A stretch of DNA of 64,000 nt from Spirosoma taeanense (GCF_013127955.1 NZ_CP053435.1:3881001-3945000), one strand, 5' to 3'; shown: positions 34,498 through 44,043, counted from the stretch's first letter. Translations and numbers: made by a program. Notes: generated by a model from the letters alone, not told the origin.

Positions 34498-35604
34498 TTA
34501 TTTACCCATTGGCTCAATGGTTTCGATAGTGCCGTCGGGGTTGCGCTTCAGTTCGGTTACCTTGATGTTGCGCAGGTGCGTTTTGTTGGACAGTTCGGTG
34601 TCGTGGTAGAAGATGTACCACTTGCCCTTGAATTCCACAATAGAATGGTGAGTCGTCCAGCCCTGCACCGGGTTCATGATCACGCCCTGATACGTAAAGG
34701 GGCCATAAGGTGAGTCACCAACGGCATAGGCCAGGTAATGCGTATCGCCGGTCGAGTACGAGAAATAATATTTGCCGTTGTATTTGTGCATCCAGCCACC
34801 CTCAAAGAAACGCCGGTCGTGGTCGCCCGCCAGCAGCGGCTTACCGTCTTTGTCCACAATCTGAACGTCTTTCACCGGCTCGTCGAAGCGCAGCATGTCT
34901 TTGCTCAGGCGAGCCACTTTAGCACTTAAAGCGGGCTGCTTGTCGTTCTTGAGATCGGTCTCCGAGCCGTTGGCGTCGTATTTGCCGGTAGCCCACTTCT
35001 GCAGCTGGCCACCCCAGATGCCGCCGAAATACATATAGGCGTTTCCGTCAGCATCCGTAAATACGGCCGGGTCGATGCTGAAACTGCCCGGTATCGGATT
35101 GGCTTCGGCTTTGAAGGGCCCCGTCGGCGATTTGCTGGTTGCAACGCCGATGCGGAACACGTCCTGCTTGTCTTTAGCCGGAAAATAGAGGTAATACGTC
35201 CCGTTTTTAAAAGCGGCATCGGGCGCCCACATCTGCCGCCCCGCCCAGGGTACATCCTTGACGTCGATCGCCACACCATGATCGGTCACCTTGCCGTTGA
35301 TGCTGTCCATCGACAGTACGTGGTAATCGCGCATGGCAAAATGACTGCCTTTGTCGTCTTCAGCTACACCAGCTTCAATATCGTGCGACGGATAGATGTA
35401 AATCCGGCCGTTGAAGACGTGTGCCGAGGGGTCGGCCGTATAGATGTCACTTACCAGAGGTTGCGACAAAAAACGCTTTCCGGTCGAATCGCCAGTTGCC
35501 GTTTCGGTCGTGTTGTTTTCTTTATTGCCCTGACAGGCCCCGAGCAGCAAGCCGGAAGTAAGTACGCAAAGCGCCCGGAGGACGCTGGTTTTGTAACGAA
35601 TCAT
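34498..35604 (-). CDS. Glycoside hydrolase family 43 lipoprotein
   Basis: 368 residues; lipoprotein leader ending in LLLGAC (cysteine about 24). GH43 five-bladed propeller with catalytic base in YTADPSAHVFNGRIYIYPSHD, pKa modulator in FSIDPAVFTDADGNAYMYFGG and acid in RRFFEGGWMHKYNGKYYFSYS. Likely acts on arabinose- or xylose-containing glycans at the cell surface. No SusCD pair is adjacent. Confidence 0.9.
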   Translation of the reverse strand: MIRYKTSVLRALCVLTSGLLLGACQGNKENNTTETATGDSTGKRFLSQPLVSDIYTADPSAHVFNGRIYIYPSHDIEAGVAEDDKGSHFAMRDYHVLSMDSINGKVTDHGVAIDVKDVPWAGRQMWAPDAAFKNGTYYLYFPAKDKQDVFRIGVATSKSPTGPFKAEANPIPGSFSIDPAVFTDADGNAYMYFGGIWGGQLQKWATGKYDANGSETDLKNDKQPALSAKVARLSKDMLRFDEPVKDVQIVDKDGKPLLAGDHDRRFFEGGWMHKYNGKYYFSYSTGDTHYLAYAVGDSPYGPFTYQGVIMNPVQGWTTHHSIVEFKGKWYIFYHDTELSNKTHLRNIKVTELKRNPDGTIETIEPMGK

Positions 35605-35726
35605 ATTACCGTGTTTAGGAATTTATCGGCAATATAGACAAAGCCATTTTAGAACGTATTCCAAACGGTCAGAATCGCAGCAACCCCGGTCTCTCGCCCT
35701 CCGGACTACTCATACGCTAACAGTTT

Positions 35727-37121
35727 CTACTTGCTACCCGACAGTTTGCCGGCGGGTTTATACTCCGTGAGCTGACTCTCCACCTTGCTCCGATCCCCCA
35801 CAACGATCATTGTCATGTTCTGCGGGTTGATGTATTTCTGGGTCAACTGCTGCACCCGCTCCGGCGTAACGGCCATTACGTTTTTAACGTAATTGGTCAG
35901 GTAGCTTTCGTCCAGCCCGTGAAAGTCAATGAACGATAGCTGGTTGATAATTCCCCCCGGGCTGGAGTTGCGCAGCACAAAAATGCCCGACTCGTAATTC
36001 TGAATACCCGTCAGCTCTGCCTTCGTCGGTGCGGTCGTGCGAAGCAGATTAACCTCTTTCAGAATTTCCCGGATCGACGCGCCCGTGTGCTCGGTCGTTA
36101 CGTCGGCCCGCTCGCTCCAGGTTCCCCCGCGATAGTAGCTGCTAATTGAGCTGTAAGGCGAATAAGTATAGCCTTTGTTCTCGCGGATGTTGCTGGTAAT
36201 GCGCGAGCCAAACGAGCCGCCCAGCAGTGAATTGGTCACCACCATCGGCACGTAGTCCGGTTGCGTCGGGTCAATCATGGGTAGCCCAACAATCAGGGTT
36301 GACTGCGGAGCGCTGGGCCGGTCGAGCAGGGCGAACGATTTGGCCGTGGCTGGTTTAGCGACTGGTATGTTCATCGCCGGACCTTTACGCCAGTTACCCA
36401 GCGACGACCGGATGGCTTTTTCGACGGCGTCTTTATCGAATTTACCCGATACATACACCTGCGTGCGCTGGGCACCAAACTGTGTATCGTAGAACCCTTT
36501 CACTTTGGCCAGGTCGTAGCTCGTCAGCATCTCCTCGGTTGGATAGATCCGGCCGTAGGGCTGATCGGGATACATGACAGCCGCAAATTTTTCGTTGGCC
36601 TGCGACTGGGGCCGCGATTTGTCGACGGTCAGGTCCCGTTTCAGATTAGCTTTCAGGCGTTCGAGTTCCGAAGCAGGCAGCCGGGGATTGGTCAGCACGT
36701 CGGCCAGCAAACTGACCAGCGCGGGCGCAAACTCCGACAGCACGGAGCCGGAAATAACCATCGCGCTGAAGTTCGAATAGACTGAAATCGAACCACCCAT
36801 CCGGGCGGCTTCTTCCGATAGGGCCTGGGCCGTGCGGGAGGTTGTGCCCTCCTGCATAAGCTGCGCCAGCAGGTCGGACAGCCAGATTTCATTGGCCTTT
36901 TCATGCATGTTTCCCGTCCGGACAAAGATGTTCACCGTCACCTTCGGAACGTCACCATAGGGCACCAGGGAGGCTTTTAGGCCATTATCCAGCGTAATCA
37001 CCTGCCGCCGGGGCAGCGTAAAATCCCGGGGTTTCCCACCCTCGGGCGGGGTCTGTTTCTGGGCCAGCATTGGGGTCGTTGCCAGGGCCAGACCCGTAAG
37101 GAGTAAGAGAAGGCGTTTCAT
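35727..37121 (-). CDS. M16-family peptidase subunit lacking the zinc motif
   Basis: 464 residues with a signal peptide (MKRLLLLLTGLALATTPMLAQ). M16 fold (VITLDNGLKASLVPYGD, ILKEVNLLRTTAPTKAEL, GSFGSRITSNIRENKGYTYSPYS), but where active members have HxxEH it reads IWLSDLLAQLM, so it has no catalytic zinc site. It begins three bases after the stop of the active M16 subunit. The pair matches M16B heterodimers in which this subunit helps bind the substrate. Confidence 0.9.
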   Translation of the reverse strand: MKRLLLLLTGLALATTPMLAQKQTPPEGGKPRDFTLPRRQVITLDNGLKASLVPYGDVPKVTVNIFVRTGNMHEKANEIWLSDLLAQLMQEGTTSRTAQALSEEAARMGGSISVYSNFSAMVISGSVLSEFAPALVSLLADVLTNPRLPASELERLKANLKRDLTVDKSRPQSQANEKFAAVMYPDQPYGRIYPTEEMLTSYDLAKVKGFYDTQFGAQRTQVYVSGKFDKDAVEKAIRSSLGNWRKGPAMNIPVAKPATAKSFALLDRPSAPQSTLIVGLPMIDPTQPDYVPMVVTNSLLGGSFGSRITSNIRENKGYTYSPYSSISSYYRGGTWSERADVTTEHTGASIREILKEVNLLRTTAPTKAELTGIQNYESGIFVLRNSSPGGIINQLSFIDFHGLDESYLTNYVKNVMAVTPERVQQLTQKYINPQNMTMIVVGDRSKVESQLTEYKPAGKLSGSK

Positions 37122-37124
37122 ACG

Positions 37125-38534
37125 TTAGTTGGCTTTCTTTGCGGGTTCGATGAACAGAAGAGTGCGGTTGGTAGGGCGTAGGTACTCGCGAACAGTACGC
37201 TGAATGACGTCGGGCGTTACCTTCCGGAATTCGTCTTCAATGGTGTTGATACGATCCGGTTTGTTATCGAACAGCGCCAGTGAGGCCAGCATGTCGGCCC
37301 GGCCAAAACCGGAACTGACGGCATCGTAGAAGTTCGAGCGCAGTTTCACCCGGGCCAGGTCCAGCTGCTGCTGCGTAACGCCGTTCTTATCCAGTTCGGC
37401 AATGGCTTTGTTCAGTTCCTGAATGACCGAATCGGCCGGCACGGTGCTGTCGTAGATCAGGTCGCCCATCCAGAGCATCGGCCCTTTGTAGTTGAACATA
37501 TTACCCAGGTAGTTGATCCCGCCCGACACGTTACTGGTATAGCCTTTTTTTTGCACCAGCGCCTGATACAGTTTGCTGTCGTTCCCCTGCAGCAGGATCT
37601 GATCGAGCAGGCCCATGGCGTAATACTCGGGCGTGTTCCGTTCGGGCATCTGGTAGGCGAACGCCAGCGCAGGTTTGTTGGCCAGCGAATCTTTCTTGGT
37701 CGCCCGTTTTTCTTTCGTCTGGCGGGGTTCCGAAATATCGGGCTGAGTTGGCAGTTGCGCCGATGGAATCCCCGCAAAATACTTCTCCACAAAACCTGTG
37801 GCTTCGGCCGGGTCGAAGTCGCCGACAATGGCCAGAACGGCGTTGTTAGGCGCGTAATACGTCTTGAAAAAATTCTTTACGTCGTCTAGTTTGGCCGCGT
37901 CCAGGTCTTTCAGGTCGCCGTAGAAGTTATGGGCGTTATACCAGTTGCTGTTGGCGTACTGCGGCATATCTAGCCACGGGAAGCCACCATAGGGCGCATT
38001 GAGGACGTTGACCCGCACCTCGCTTTTCACAACGCCCTGCTGATTGGTCAGGTTGTCCTGCGTAATGGCTAGCCCTTTCATCCGGTCGGCCTCCGCCCAG
38101 AGCGCCGTTTCCAGCTTATGGGCGGGCAGCGTTTCGAAGTAGTTCGTGAAGTCGAAGCGCGTCGAGCCGTTGAGGATGCCCCCGTTTTTCTGCACCAGTT
38201 GAATAAACTCCATTTTACCCAGGTTCTGCGAACCCTGAAACATCATGTGCTCGAAGAGGTGCGCGAAGCCGGTGCGGTCTTTCGGCTCAATCCGGAAGCC
38301 GATGTTGTAGTAGACCGCCGTCGTTACTGTCGGACTGGTATGGTCGGGCGACAGGACCACCCGCAGACCGTTGTTCAGTGTATAATACTGAACCGGAATC
38401 TGAAAATCGGCCACCGGCGCTTTAGGAGCGGGGGCCGCGTTTTGTCCGTGGACGAACGGAGTCGTCAGCAAGGCCAGCAGAAAACAGCTCAGCGGTTTCC
38501 GCAGCCTGAGAATTCGTAGATAAGAAAACAGCAT
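37125..38534 (-). CDS. M16-family zinc peptidase, active subunit
   Basis: 469 residues with a signal peptide ending at FVHGQ. The inverted zinc motif is HLFEHMMFQGS (HxxEH, about residue 90), with the distal glutamate in LETALWAEADRMKG. GFGRADMLASLALF and the LRPTNRTLLFIEP end are typical. First gene of the operon with the inactive subunit. Periplasmic or outer-membrane-associated peptide degradation is likely. Confidence 0.92.
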   Translation of the reverse strand: MLFSYLRILRLRKPLSCFLLALLTTPFVHGQNAAPAPKAPVADFQIPVQYYTLNNGLRVVLSPDHTSPTVTTAVYYNIGFRIEPKDRTGFAHLFEHMMFQGSQNLGKMEFIQLVQKNGGILNGSTRFDFTNYFETLPAHKLETALWAEADRMKGLAITQDNLTNQQGVVKSEVRVNVLNAPYGGFPWLDMPQYANSNWYNAHNFYGDLKDLDAAKLDDVKNFFKTYYAPNNAVLAIVGDFDPAEATGFVEKYFAGIPSAQLPTQPDISEPRQTKEKRATKKDSLANKPALAFAYQMPERNTPEYYAMGLLDQILLQGNDSKLYQALVQKKGYTSNVSGGINYLGNMFNYKGPMLWMGDLIYDSTVPADSVIQELNKAIAELDKNGVTQQQLDLARVKLRSNFYDAVSSGFGRADMLASLALFDNKPDRINTIEDEFRKVTPDVIQRTVREYLRPTNRTLLFIEPAKKAN

Positions 38535-38715
38535 ACGTAACAGGTTGGTGTTCCTTCCTAAAGTAAGCCGATTCTGGCTTGGTCGGCACTGTTTTGGGTT
38601 GAACGGTCATCTTTTCGGGATGAACGAAAAAAGTCAGTCCGAAAAGCCAGTATGTCTCTTTTATAGTTTACGCTATATCCGTCAACCATACCGGCGCATT
38701 CAACACAATTCACCC

Positions 38716-39213
38716 ATGTCATTTTACTCTGCCCAACCCGAAGATTTGCTCTTCGATGCCGCCCGTAAAGGCGACGCAGCCTACCTGAAAGACCTGATTG
38801 ACAACGGCACGAACATCAACATACAGAACGGCAAAGGATTTACGCCCCTGATTGTGGCGGCCTACGATGGGCATCTGGAAGCCACGCGGCTCCTGCTGGA
38901 AGCCGGCGCTTACGTCGATGTGCAGGATGTTAGCGGCAATACGGCCCTAATGGGCGTTTGTTTCAAAGGCTACCCCGAAATTGCCAAGCTCCTGATCGAA
39001 CACGGCGCCGACCTGAACGTTCAGAACGGCAACGGCGGCACGGCCCTGATGTTTGCGACGCTCTTCGGCCGAAACAAGCTGGTGAAACTCATGCTTGAAC
39101 ACGGCGCCGATACATCTATTCGGGACATTCGTGGACTGACCGCCTATGACCTGGCCATTCAGCAGGGGAACGAAGAAGCTCTGCAGCTCTTCCAGCAGCA
39201 CGGCGCAGCGTAG
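38716..39213 (+). CDS. Ankyrin-repeat protein
   Basis: 165 residues from ATG 38716 (MSFYSAQPEDLLFDAARKGD); the 57 upstream codons run through non-coding sequence and are rejected. Four ankyrin repeats are visible: KGFTPLIVAAYDGHLEATRL, SGNTALMGVCFKGYPEIAKL, NGGTALMFATLFGRNKLVKL and IRGLTAYDLAIQQGNEEAL. No signal peptide, so a cytosolic protein-binding scaffold. The partner is unknown. Confidence 0.92.
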   Translation: MSFYSAQPEDLLFDAARKGDAAYLKDLIDNGTNINIQNGKGFTPLIVAAYDGHLEATRLLLEAGAYVDVQDVSGNTALMGVCFKGYPEIAKLLIEHGADLNVQNGNGGTALMFATLFGRNKLVKLMLEHGADTSIRDIRGLTAYDLAIQQGNEEALQLFQQHGAA

Positions 39214-39240
39214 TATTCTCCGAACAAAGGCCCTTCAAAC

Positions 39241-39294
39241 CAGAGCGCGACGCAGAATCGGGAGTGTATTCACCCAACTCTGCGTCGCGCTCTG
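39241..39294. terminator. Bidirectional hairpin between convergent genes
   Basis: CAGAGCGCGACGCAGA and its exact complement form a 16-bp stem with a 22-base loop. It lies between the ankyrin and M16 genes. Confidence 0.7.
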
Positions 39295-39313
39295 CTATTT
39301 ACGAACGAGTGCT

Positions 39314-42235
39314 CTACTTGCTTTTCTTCTTTCCGGCAGGAACGGTTTCCGACGAGGAACCAGCCCGCGCGGGGGCCGCGTCAGTCCCAGCAGCCGTAGC
39401 AACAGGGTCGCCTTCCTTATCTAACTCAACGATTTCATAGCCCAGTCGCGCCAGGCCAGGGCGGATTAGCTCTTTGTTGCCCACAACCGTAATGATCATG
39501 TTGCTGACCGGCAGACGCTTTTTGGCGATGGCATCGATCTGCGCTTTGGTAATGTTGCGCAGGATCTCGCTTTGCTGCTCCACGTAATTGCGCGGCAGAT
39601 CATAGTCGATGATCCGGCCGAGGAAGTAGGCTTTTTGCAGGGACGTTTCGTAACGGAGTGCATCGACCTGACCGAGCGAGCTTTTCACGAACGCCAGTTC
39701 CTGATCGGTAATTCCGGATTTACCGTAGTTAGTAATCTCCTTGATGAACTCCACTACCGAGCTATCCGTAGCAGCTGCTTTCACCCCTGCCTGCGCCGTG
39801 AACGGACCGGGCGTTTTGGTGCTCGAAAAACCCGACCGGGCGCCGTAGGTCCAGCCTTTGTCTTCGCGCAGGTTCATATTGATGCGGCTGTTGAACGCAC
39901 CACCCAGCATGTAGTTGGCCAGCACAGTCCGGTAGTACTCGCCCGTTGCATCGTAGGGCATATCGGTGAGGTAACCCACGCGAATCTCCGACTGGGCGGC
40001 TTTTTCCTTATCGATCAGGTAAATGCGCGTTTTGTCGATTTTCCGGGTCGCGGCCGTTTTCGGCAGCGTTACGGGTTTGGCCGTCCATTTGTTCAGGAAA
40101 GCCAGTTTGGGCACCACAGCCGCCTGCTCTACGTCGCCGACGATGACCAGGTTCGTTACCGACGGCGAAAGCGAGTTTTTGTAAAACGTCTTTACGTCGT
40201 CGAGCGTAATGGCCTCAACGGTTTTGGTCGTACCACTCACCGGCACTGCCCGGATGTTACCGGCACCGTAGAGCAGTTTGTTGTAGGCTTTGTTGGCGAT
40301 CACTACCGGCTGCGTGCTCTGGTTAGCAATCAGCTCCAGTTGCTGCTTCTTGAGCCGCTCGAAATCATCGGCTGCAAACTTGGGCCGCAGAAGCTTTTCC
40401 TCCAGCAGCGCCAGCGTGGAATCCAGATTTTTGGTCAGCGATTCAACCGAGATATTGATTTCTTCGGTGCTGGCCCGGATGTCTATACTGGCACCCAGCT
40501 TTTCGAGCTTTGTATTCAGTTCTTCGTTCGAAAAGTTCTGCGTGGCCTCGTTCATCAGCGCAGCCGTCAGCTGGGCAATGCCCGCTTTTGACGGATCGCT
40601 GGCCGATAGCAGGTGCCCGCCCTTAATGCTGAACAGCATCGTTACGGTTGGAATCTCGTCATTACGCGTGCCGATTACGTTCAGGCCGTTCGCCAGTTTA
40701 TCGGTCCAGAACGGTGGCACTTTTAGGGCCGGGTTCGGGCCGGGGCCGGGTTTAACCTGCCGGTCGAAGCTGTCCTTCGCTTTGGTATAGGTCAGGCCCT
40801 TATAGCCATAGTCCGGGGCCTGATAACCCGCCGTCGAAACCGTGTAGTTGTCTGGTTTCGCAACGATCTCGGCTTTGCCTTTCGGGTAAACCGTCAGCAG
40901 AACGGCATTTTTGCCTTTGATATACTGGTTATACACCCGCATCACATCGGCTTTGGTTACGCTCCGGTAGCGTTTAAACTCCTGCGGGAGGTAGTTGGGC
41001 GTTCCGAGATAGGTCTGGAAAGCTGCCAGCTGCGACACCTTGCCGGACACACTCGCCAGGTCGCCGATGAGCTGGGCCTCGCGGGTGGCGGTAAATTGAG
41101 CAATATCGTCGTCAGTAACGCCCCGACGCTCAAACTCGCTCAGCGTCCGGCGTACAATCGCTTCGGTGCTATCTAACCGCTTATCGGGGAACGGCAATAC
41201 CGTCAGCGCGAACTGACCGGCCAGTTCGGAGGTCGGGTGCGACGCACTCGCCTGAACAGCCAGCTGATTTTTGACCAGATTCTTGTAGAACAGCGAGTTC
41301 TTGCCCCCGCCTAAAATTTCGGCCAGCGCATCGAGAGGAGCCTCGTCGGGGTGGTAGTTCGGCACCGTCGGAAACACGATCTGCAGCATTGGGAAGCGCA
41401 CGTTGTCTTCGTAGGATACGTACCGGTCTTTGTCGAGTACCGGCGTTGGCACCTGCGTTTTGGTCACCTCAGGACCGCGCGGAATCGAGCCGAAATACTT
41501 CTCAGCCAGCGCCACGACCTGTTTGGGCGTTACGTCGCCCCCCACCGTCAGCACGGCATTATTAGGGCCGTACCAGCGCAGAAAGAAGTTCTTCAGATCG
41601 TTAACATCCACCCGGTTCAGGTCTTCGATATAGCCGATGGTGAGCCAGGAATACGGGTGGCCGTAGGGATACAGGTTTTTGGCAACCGTTTCGCCCGCCA
41701 GACCATAGGGCCGGTTGTCGTAGTTCTGTCCCCGTTCGTTCTTGACGGTCGCCCGCTGAATCTCAAATTTCTTCTGCGTAACGGCATCGAGCAGAAACCC
41801 CATCCGGTCGGCTTCGAGCCAGAGCGCCCGCTCAAGCTGGTTGCTGGGCAGGGTTTCGTAGTAGTTCGTGCGGTCGCGGTTGGTCGATCCGTTCAGCGTG
41901 CCGCCCGACTCCGTAACGATCTTGAAGTGCTCATCGTCGGCGACGTGGTCGGAGCCCTGGAACATCATGTGCTCGAAGAAGTGCGCAAAGCCCGACTTAC
42001 CGATTTCCTCCCGGGCCGAACCCACGTGGTAGGTTACGTCGACATGCACAATAGGGTCAGAATGGTCTTCATGAACGACGACCGTCAGGCCATTGGGCAG
42101 AACGTATTTCTCGTAGGGAATCAGGAGTTCTTTTCCCTGCCGCTGCACTTTCTCAACCAGCTTCGTTTGCGAATACGCAGCACCCGCTACCAGCCAGATT
42201 AGTAGTGTTGAGAAGCAAATAATTGTTTTTTTCAT
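39314..42235 (-). CDS. Two-domain M16-family peptidase (fused active and inactive halves)
   Basis: 973 residues; signal peptide MKKTIICFSTLLIWLVAGAAYSQ. N-terminal half with HFFEHMMFQGS (HxxEH, about residue 87) and LERALWLEADRMGF. The C-terminal half (from about 510) has the fold (GGAFNSRINMNLREDKGWTYGARSGF) but no zinc motif. The 35727/37125 pair has the same arrangement as two genes. The tail is rich in Ala and Lys (PAGKKKSK). Likely an exported oligopeptidase. Confidence 0.92.
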   Translation of the reverse strand: MKKTIICFSTLLIWLVAGAAYSQTKLVEKVQRQGKELLIPYEKYVLPNGLTVVVHEDHSDPIVHVDVTYHVGSAREEIGKSGFAHFFEHMMFQGSDHVADDEHFKIVTESGGTLNGSTNRDRTNYYETLPSNQLERALWLEADRMGFLLDAVTQKKFEIQRATVKNERGQNYDNRPYGLAGETVAKNLYPYGHPYSWLTIGYIEDLNRVDVNDLKNFFLRWYGPNNAVLTVGGDVTPKQVVALAEKYFGSIPRGPEVTKTQVPTPVLDKDRYVSYEDNVRFPMLQIVFPTVPNYHPDEAPLDALAEILGGGKNSLFYKNLVKNQLAVQASASHPTSELAGQFALTVLPFPDKRLDSTEAIVRRTLSEFERRGVTDDDIAQFTATREAQLIGDLASVSGKVSQLAAFQTYLGTPNYLPQEFKRYRSVTKADVMRVYNQYIKGKNAVLLTVYPKGKAEIVAKPDNYTVSTAGYQAPDYGYKGLTYTKAKDSFDRQVKPGPGPNPALKVPPFWTDKLANGLNVIGTRNDEIPTVTMLFSIKGGHLLSASDPSKAGIAQLTAALMNEATQNFSNEELNTKLEKLGASIDIRASTEEINISVESLTKNLDSTLALLEEKLLRPKFAADDFERLKKQQLELIANQSTQPVVIANKAYNKLLYGAGNIRAVPVSGTTKTVEAITLDDVKTFYKNSLSPSVTNLVIVGDVEQAAVVPKLAFLNKWTAKPVTLPKTAATRKIDKTRIYLIDKEKAAQSEIRVGYLTDMPYDATGEYYRTVLANYMLGGAFNSRINMNLREDKGWTYGARSGFSSTKTPGPFTAQAGVKAAATDSSVVEFIKEITNYGKSGITDQELAFVKSSLGQVDALRYETSLQKAYFLGRIIDYDLPRNYVEQQSEILRNITKAQIDAIAKKRLPVSNMIITVVGNKELIRPGLARLGYEIVELDKEGDPVATAAGTDAAPARAGSSSETVPAGKKKSK

Positions 42236-42416
42236 ATAAGCAGATTGACGACAAGGTTGTAAGTTACGCAGATACGCTATAGCTAATGAGTACGTATCCG
42301 GCGAAATTCTCTGGTTTTTTGATAAAAGGTTTTTTTGCAGGCTGACTGGTTTTTCGAAACCTGCTGCAGGCGAGCGCCCGGCTTTAATGCGTCTATCTAA
42401 GCTACTCAGGCAGACG

Positions 42417-42965
42417 TCATTTTACCGTAAACCTGAATTTGCCTTCAGTCAGGGTATGGTCTTTGGAGAGAAGCTGCCGGACGCCCGTCGCCGTTTTATA
42501 CTCCTCGATATTCTTCAGCGTAAAAGTTCCTTCCACAGTCCCTCCTTTTGCCGACTCTACCTTGGTCAGTTCAGCTTCACCGGCTATGCCCGTAACGGGA
42601 GTCTCATAAGCAGAATTCTGGGCATACGTAAAGAGGAAGAACGGCCGGTTTGTTACATCAGATACTGAATAGCTATACTTGCCCACCTTGAACGGTGTCT
42701 TGCTGATCAGCTGGAGATTGACGGTCTGGCTGGCTGGTGCCGAATGGGCTACCATACTGATCTGGTACAGGGGTAAGGCTGGCGTACTGGTCATAGCCAG
42801 GGCCGTCGAGGTAACGCCTATCTTTTCGACATACTGGTACGGTTTGCCGTCTAACTTAAATTCGATATAATCACCTCCGCCTACTGCGGGATTATTCATA
42901 ACATCCGTTTCTTTCTTACAGGCAACTAAAGATAGCACACTGATAGCCAATAAACTATATTTCAT
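42417..42965 (-). CDS. Hypothetical lipoprotein
   Basis: 182 residues; lipobox LSLVAC with cysteine at about 16 followed by KKETD. The body is beta-rich (YIEFKLDGKPYQYVEKI, GTVEGTFTLKN, HTLTEGKFRFTVK), as in several small Bacteroidota surface lipoproteins in which GTFSGTL...ITEGKF ends the domain. I cannot name the family securely. Function unknown. Confidence 0.72.
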   Translation of the reverse strand: MKYSLLAISVLSLVACKKETDVMNNPAVGGGDYIEFKLDGKPYQYVEKIGVTSTALAMTSTPALPLYQISMVAHSAPASQTVNLQLISKTPFKVGKYSYSVSDVTNRPFFLFTYAQNSAYETPVTGIAGEAELTKVESAKGGTVEGTFTLKNIEEYKTATGVRQLLSKDHTLTEGKFRFTVK

Positions 42966-43029
42966 AGTGTAGTGTAAATTAAGGTGCGATCATTCGTTTA
43001 ACATTATACTATTGCTATTAGTCGCCAGT

Positions 43030-43133
43030 TGACGTACTGCCAGCTCGATAGCTTGCCCTCTGCAGCGAGGGTTTGGGCAGTAGTCCGGCCAATACCACGA
43101 CTCGGTACCGGTAATGAGTACAGTTTTAGGCAG
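43030..43133 (-). pseudogene. Fragment of a short-chain dehydrogenase gene
   Basis: Minus-strand reading LPKTVLITGT, then, after a one-base shift, SRGIGRTTAQTLAAEGKLSS. This is the TGxxxGIG cofactor loop of SDR enzymes with helix A. Only the first 35 or so residues remain. The following stretch to 43310 contains nothing recognisable. Confidence 0.5.
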
Positions 43134-43310
43134 CGTATCGGGGTTATTCGGTGTAGCTAAACAACTGGAACAATGCTTGTTAACTGCTGCATACTACGTA
43201 AATCCCGGCGTATATATAATAGAACTAAGCGGTTATTTTTTTGAGGGCTTATATACCAATTTACACAATAGCCCTTCGGGCGGAATTCTAGGGACTGCTA
43301 TTTTTATTCA

Positions 43311-43346
43311 AACAAAAAGCCCCTTAAAATTGAGAGGCTTTTTGTT
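43311..43346 (-). terminator. Hairpin terminator of the hicBA operon
   Basis: AACAAAAAGCC and GGCTTTTTGTT form an 11-bp stem around a 14-base loop, directly after the hicA-like stop codon. Confidence 0.65.
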
Positions 43347-43583
43347 TTAGCAGTTCGACTGAAGCCAAGCAGTAAATTCCTTTTTAGTTACTCCCATTGT
43401 TCGCAAATTAGTTTCAATATGGAACAAGGGGATTTCTTTTTCGGCTCCTCGGAAGATAACGGCGCGAAACACACCGGCTTTAGTCCATTTATCGTGGGAG
43501 GCTTCAGTTGATTTGTAGCACTACCCCTGTGATTACAGAAATTTAATCCAACACGATACTTTTACCGACCTTAATTGCCCCAT
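43347..43583 (-). pseudogene. hicA: HicA-like toxin gene with two in-frame stops
   Basis: One frame of 79 codons from ATG 43583 (overlapping the hicB stop as TAATG) to TAA at 43347. It reads MGQLRSVKVSCWIKFL, stop TAA, SQG, stop TAG, then CYKSTEASHDKWTKAGVFR, FRGAEKEIPLFHIETNL and RTMGVTKKEFTAWLQ. The HicA double-stranded-RNA-binding fold and its SHDKW histidine are present, and the frame is otherwise intact, so the gene was silenced recently by two nonsense changes or is read through. Confidence 0.68.
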
Positions 43584-43966
43584 TACGCCGTTACGTATTT
43601 CTCATGAAACTCTGTTTCGGCAGGTAGATTAAAGTTTTCAGCAATCTTGTCTAAACTAAAGTGTTCGGTGTTCAGTAATTGCTTATCCAGAAAAGGACGG
43701 CGCTCCCAGCCAAATTCACGCAGTTCTGCCATCACCTGCGCTTCGGTCATTTGCCGTAAACTATCAATATAGTCTTTCAGCACCACTTCAATCAGCATAT
43801 AAAAAGCTTCTTGTTCGGTTTTGCCGTAACCAGACAAATTCAAGGACGGTATGTAGGCAATTTCATAATCGCCGTCCTTGAACGTTACGACACGCAGAAA
43901 GGCTCTGCCTGGCTTATCCTTCTTGGCAAAGTTGATTTTGATGTATTCATGTTGATTGCTAACCAT
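43583..43966 (-). CDS. hicB: HicB-like antitoxin
   Basis: 127 residues from ATG 43966 (MVSNQHEYIKINFAKK); the upstream TTG at 43972 is rejected. The partly degraded RNase-H-like fold of HicB is visible as FKDGDYEIAYIPSLNLSGYGKTEQEAFYMLIEVVLKDYI. A C-terminal tail replaces the usual DNA-binding domain. It overlaps the broken hicA-like gene (TAATG), and the reverse order, antitoxin first, is known for some hicBA loci. A promoter lies at 44015-44043. Confidence 0.72.
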   Translation of the reverse strand: MVSNQHEYIKINFAKKDKPGRAFLRVVTFKDGDYEIAYIPSLNLSGYGKTEQEAFYMLIEVVLKDYIDSLRQMTEAQVMAELREFGWERRPFLDKQLLNTEHFSLDKIAENFNLPAETEFHEKYVTA

Positions 43967-44014
43967 ACACAATCCTTTTTATAAGAGGACTTAACGCGGA
44001 CTGCAAAACTAAAA

Positions 44015-44043
44015 CAAACATATAGCACTTTTATATTCCACAA
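44015..44043 (-). promoter_or_regulatory. Promoter of the hicBA module
   Basis: On the minus strand TTG (44041-44043), an 18-base spacer and TATGTTTG (44015-44022) match the Bacteroidota consensus. The hicB ATG follows after 48 bases. Confidence 0.5.

Noticed and set aside
39572-40591. 339-codon plus-strand ORF
   Set aside because: Antisense shadow of the fused M16 peptidase; its composition follows the complementary codons.
41351-42202. 283-codon plus-strand ORF
   Set aside because: Antisense shadow of the zinc-motif half of the same M16 gene.
43114-43350. 78-codon plus-strand ORF
   Set aside because: Overlaps the SDR fragment and the hicA terminator, and the protein has no recognisable features.
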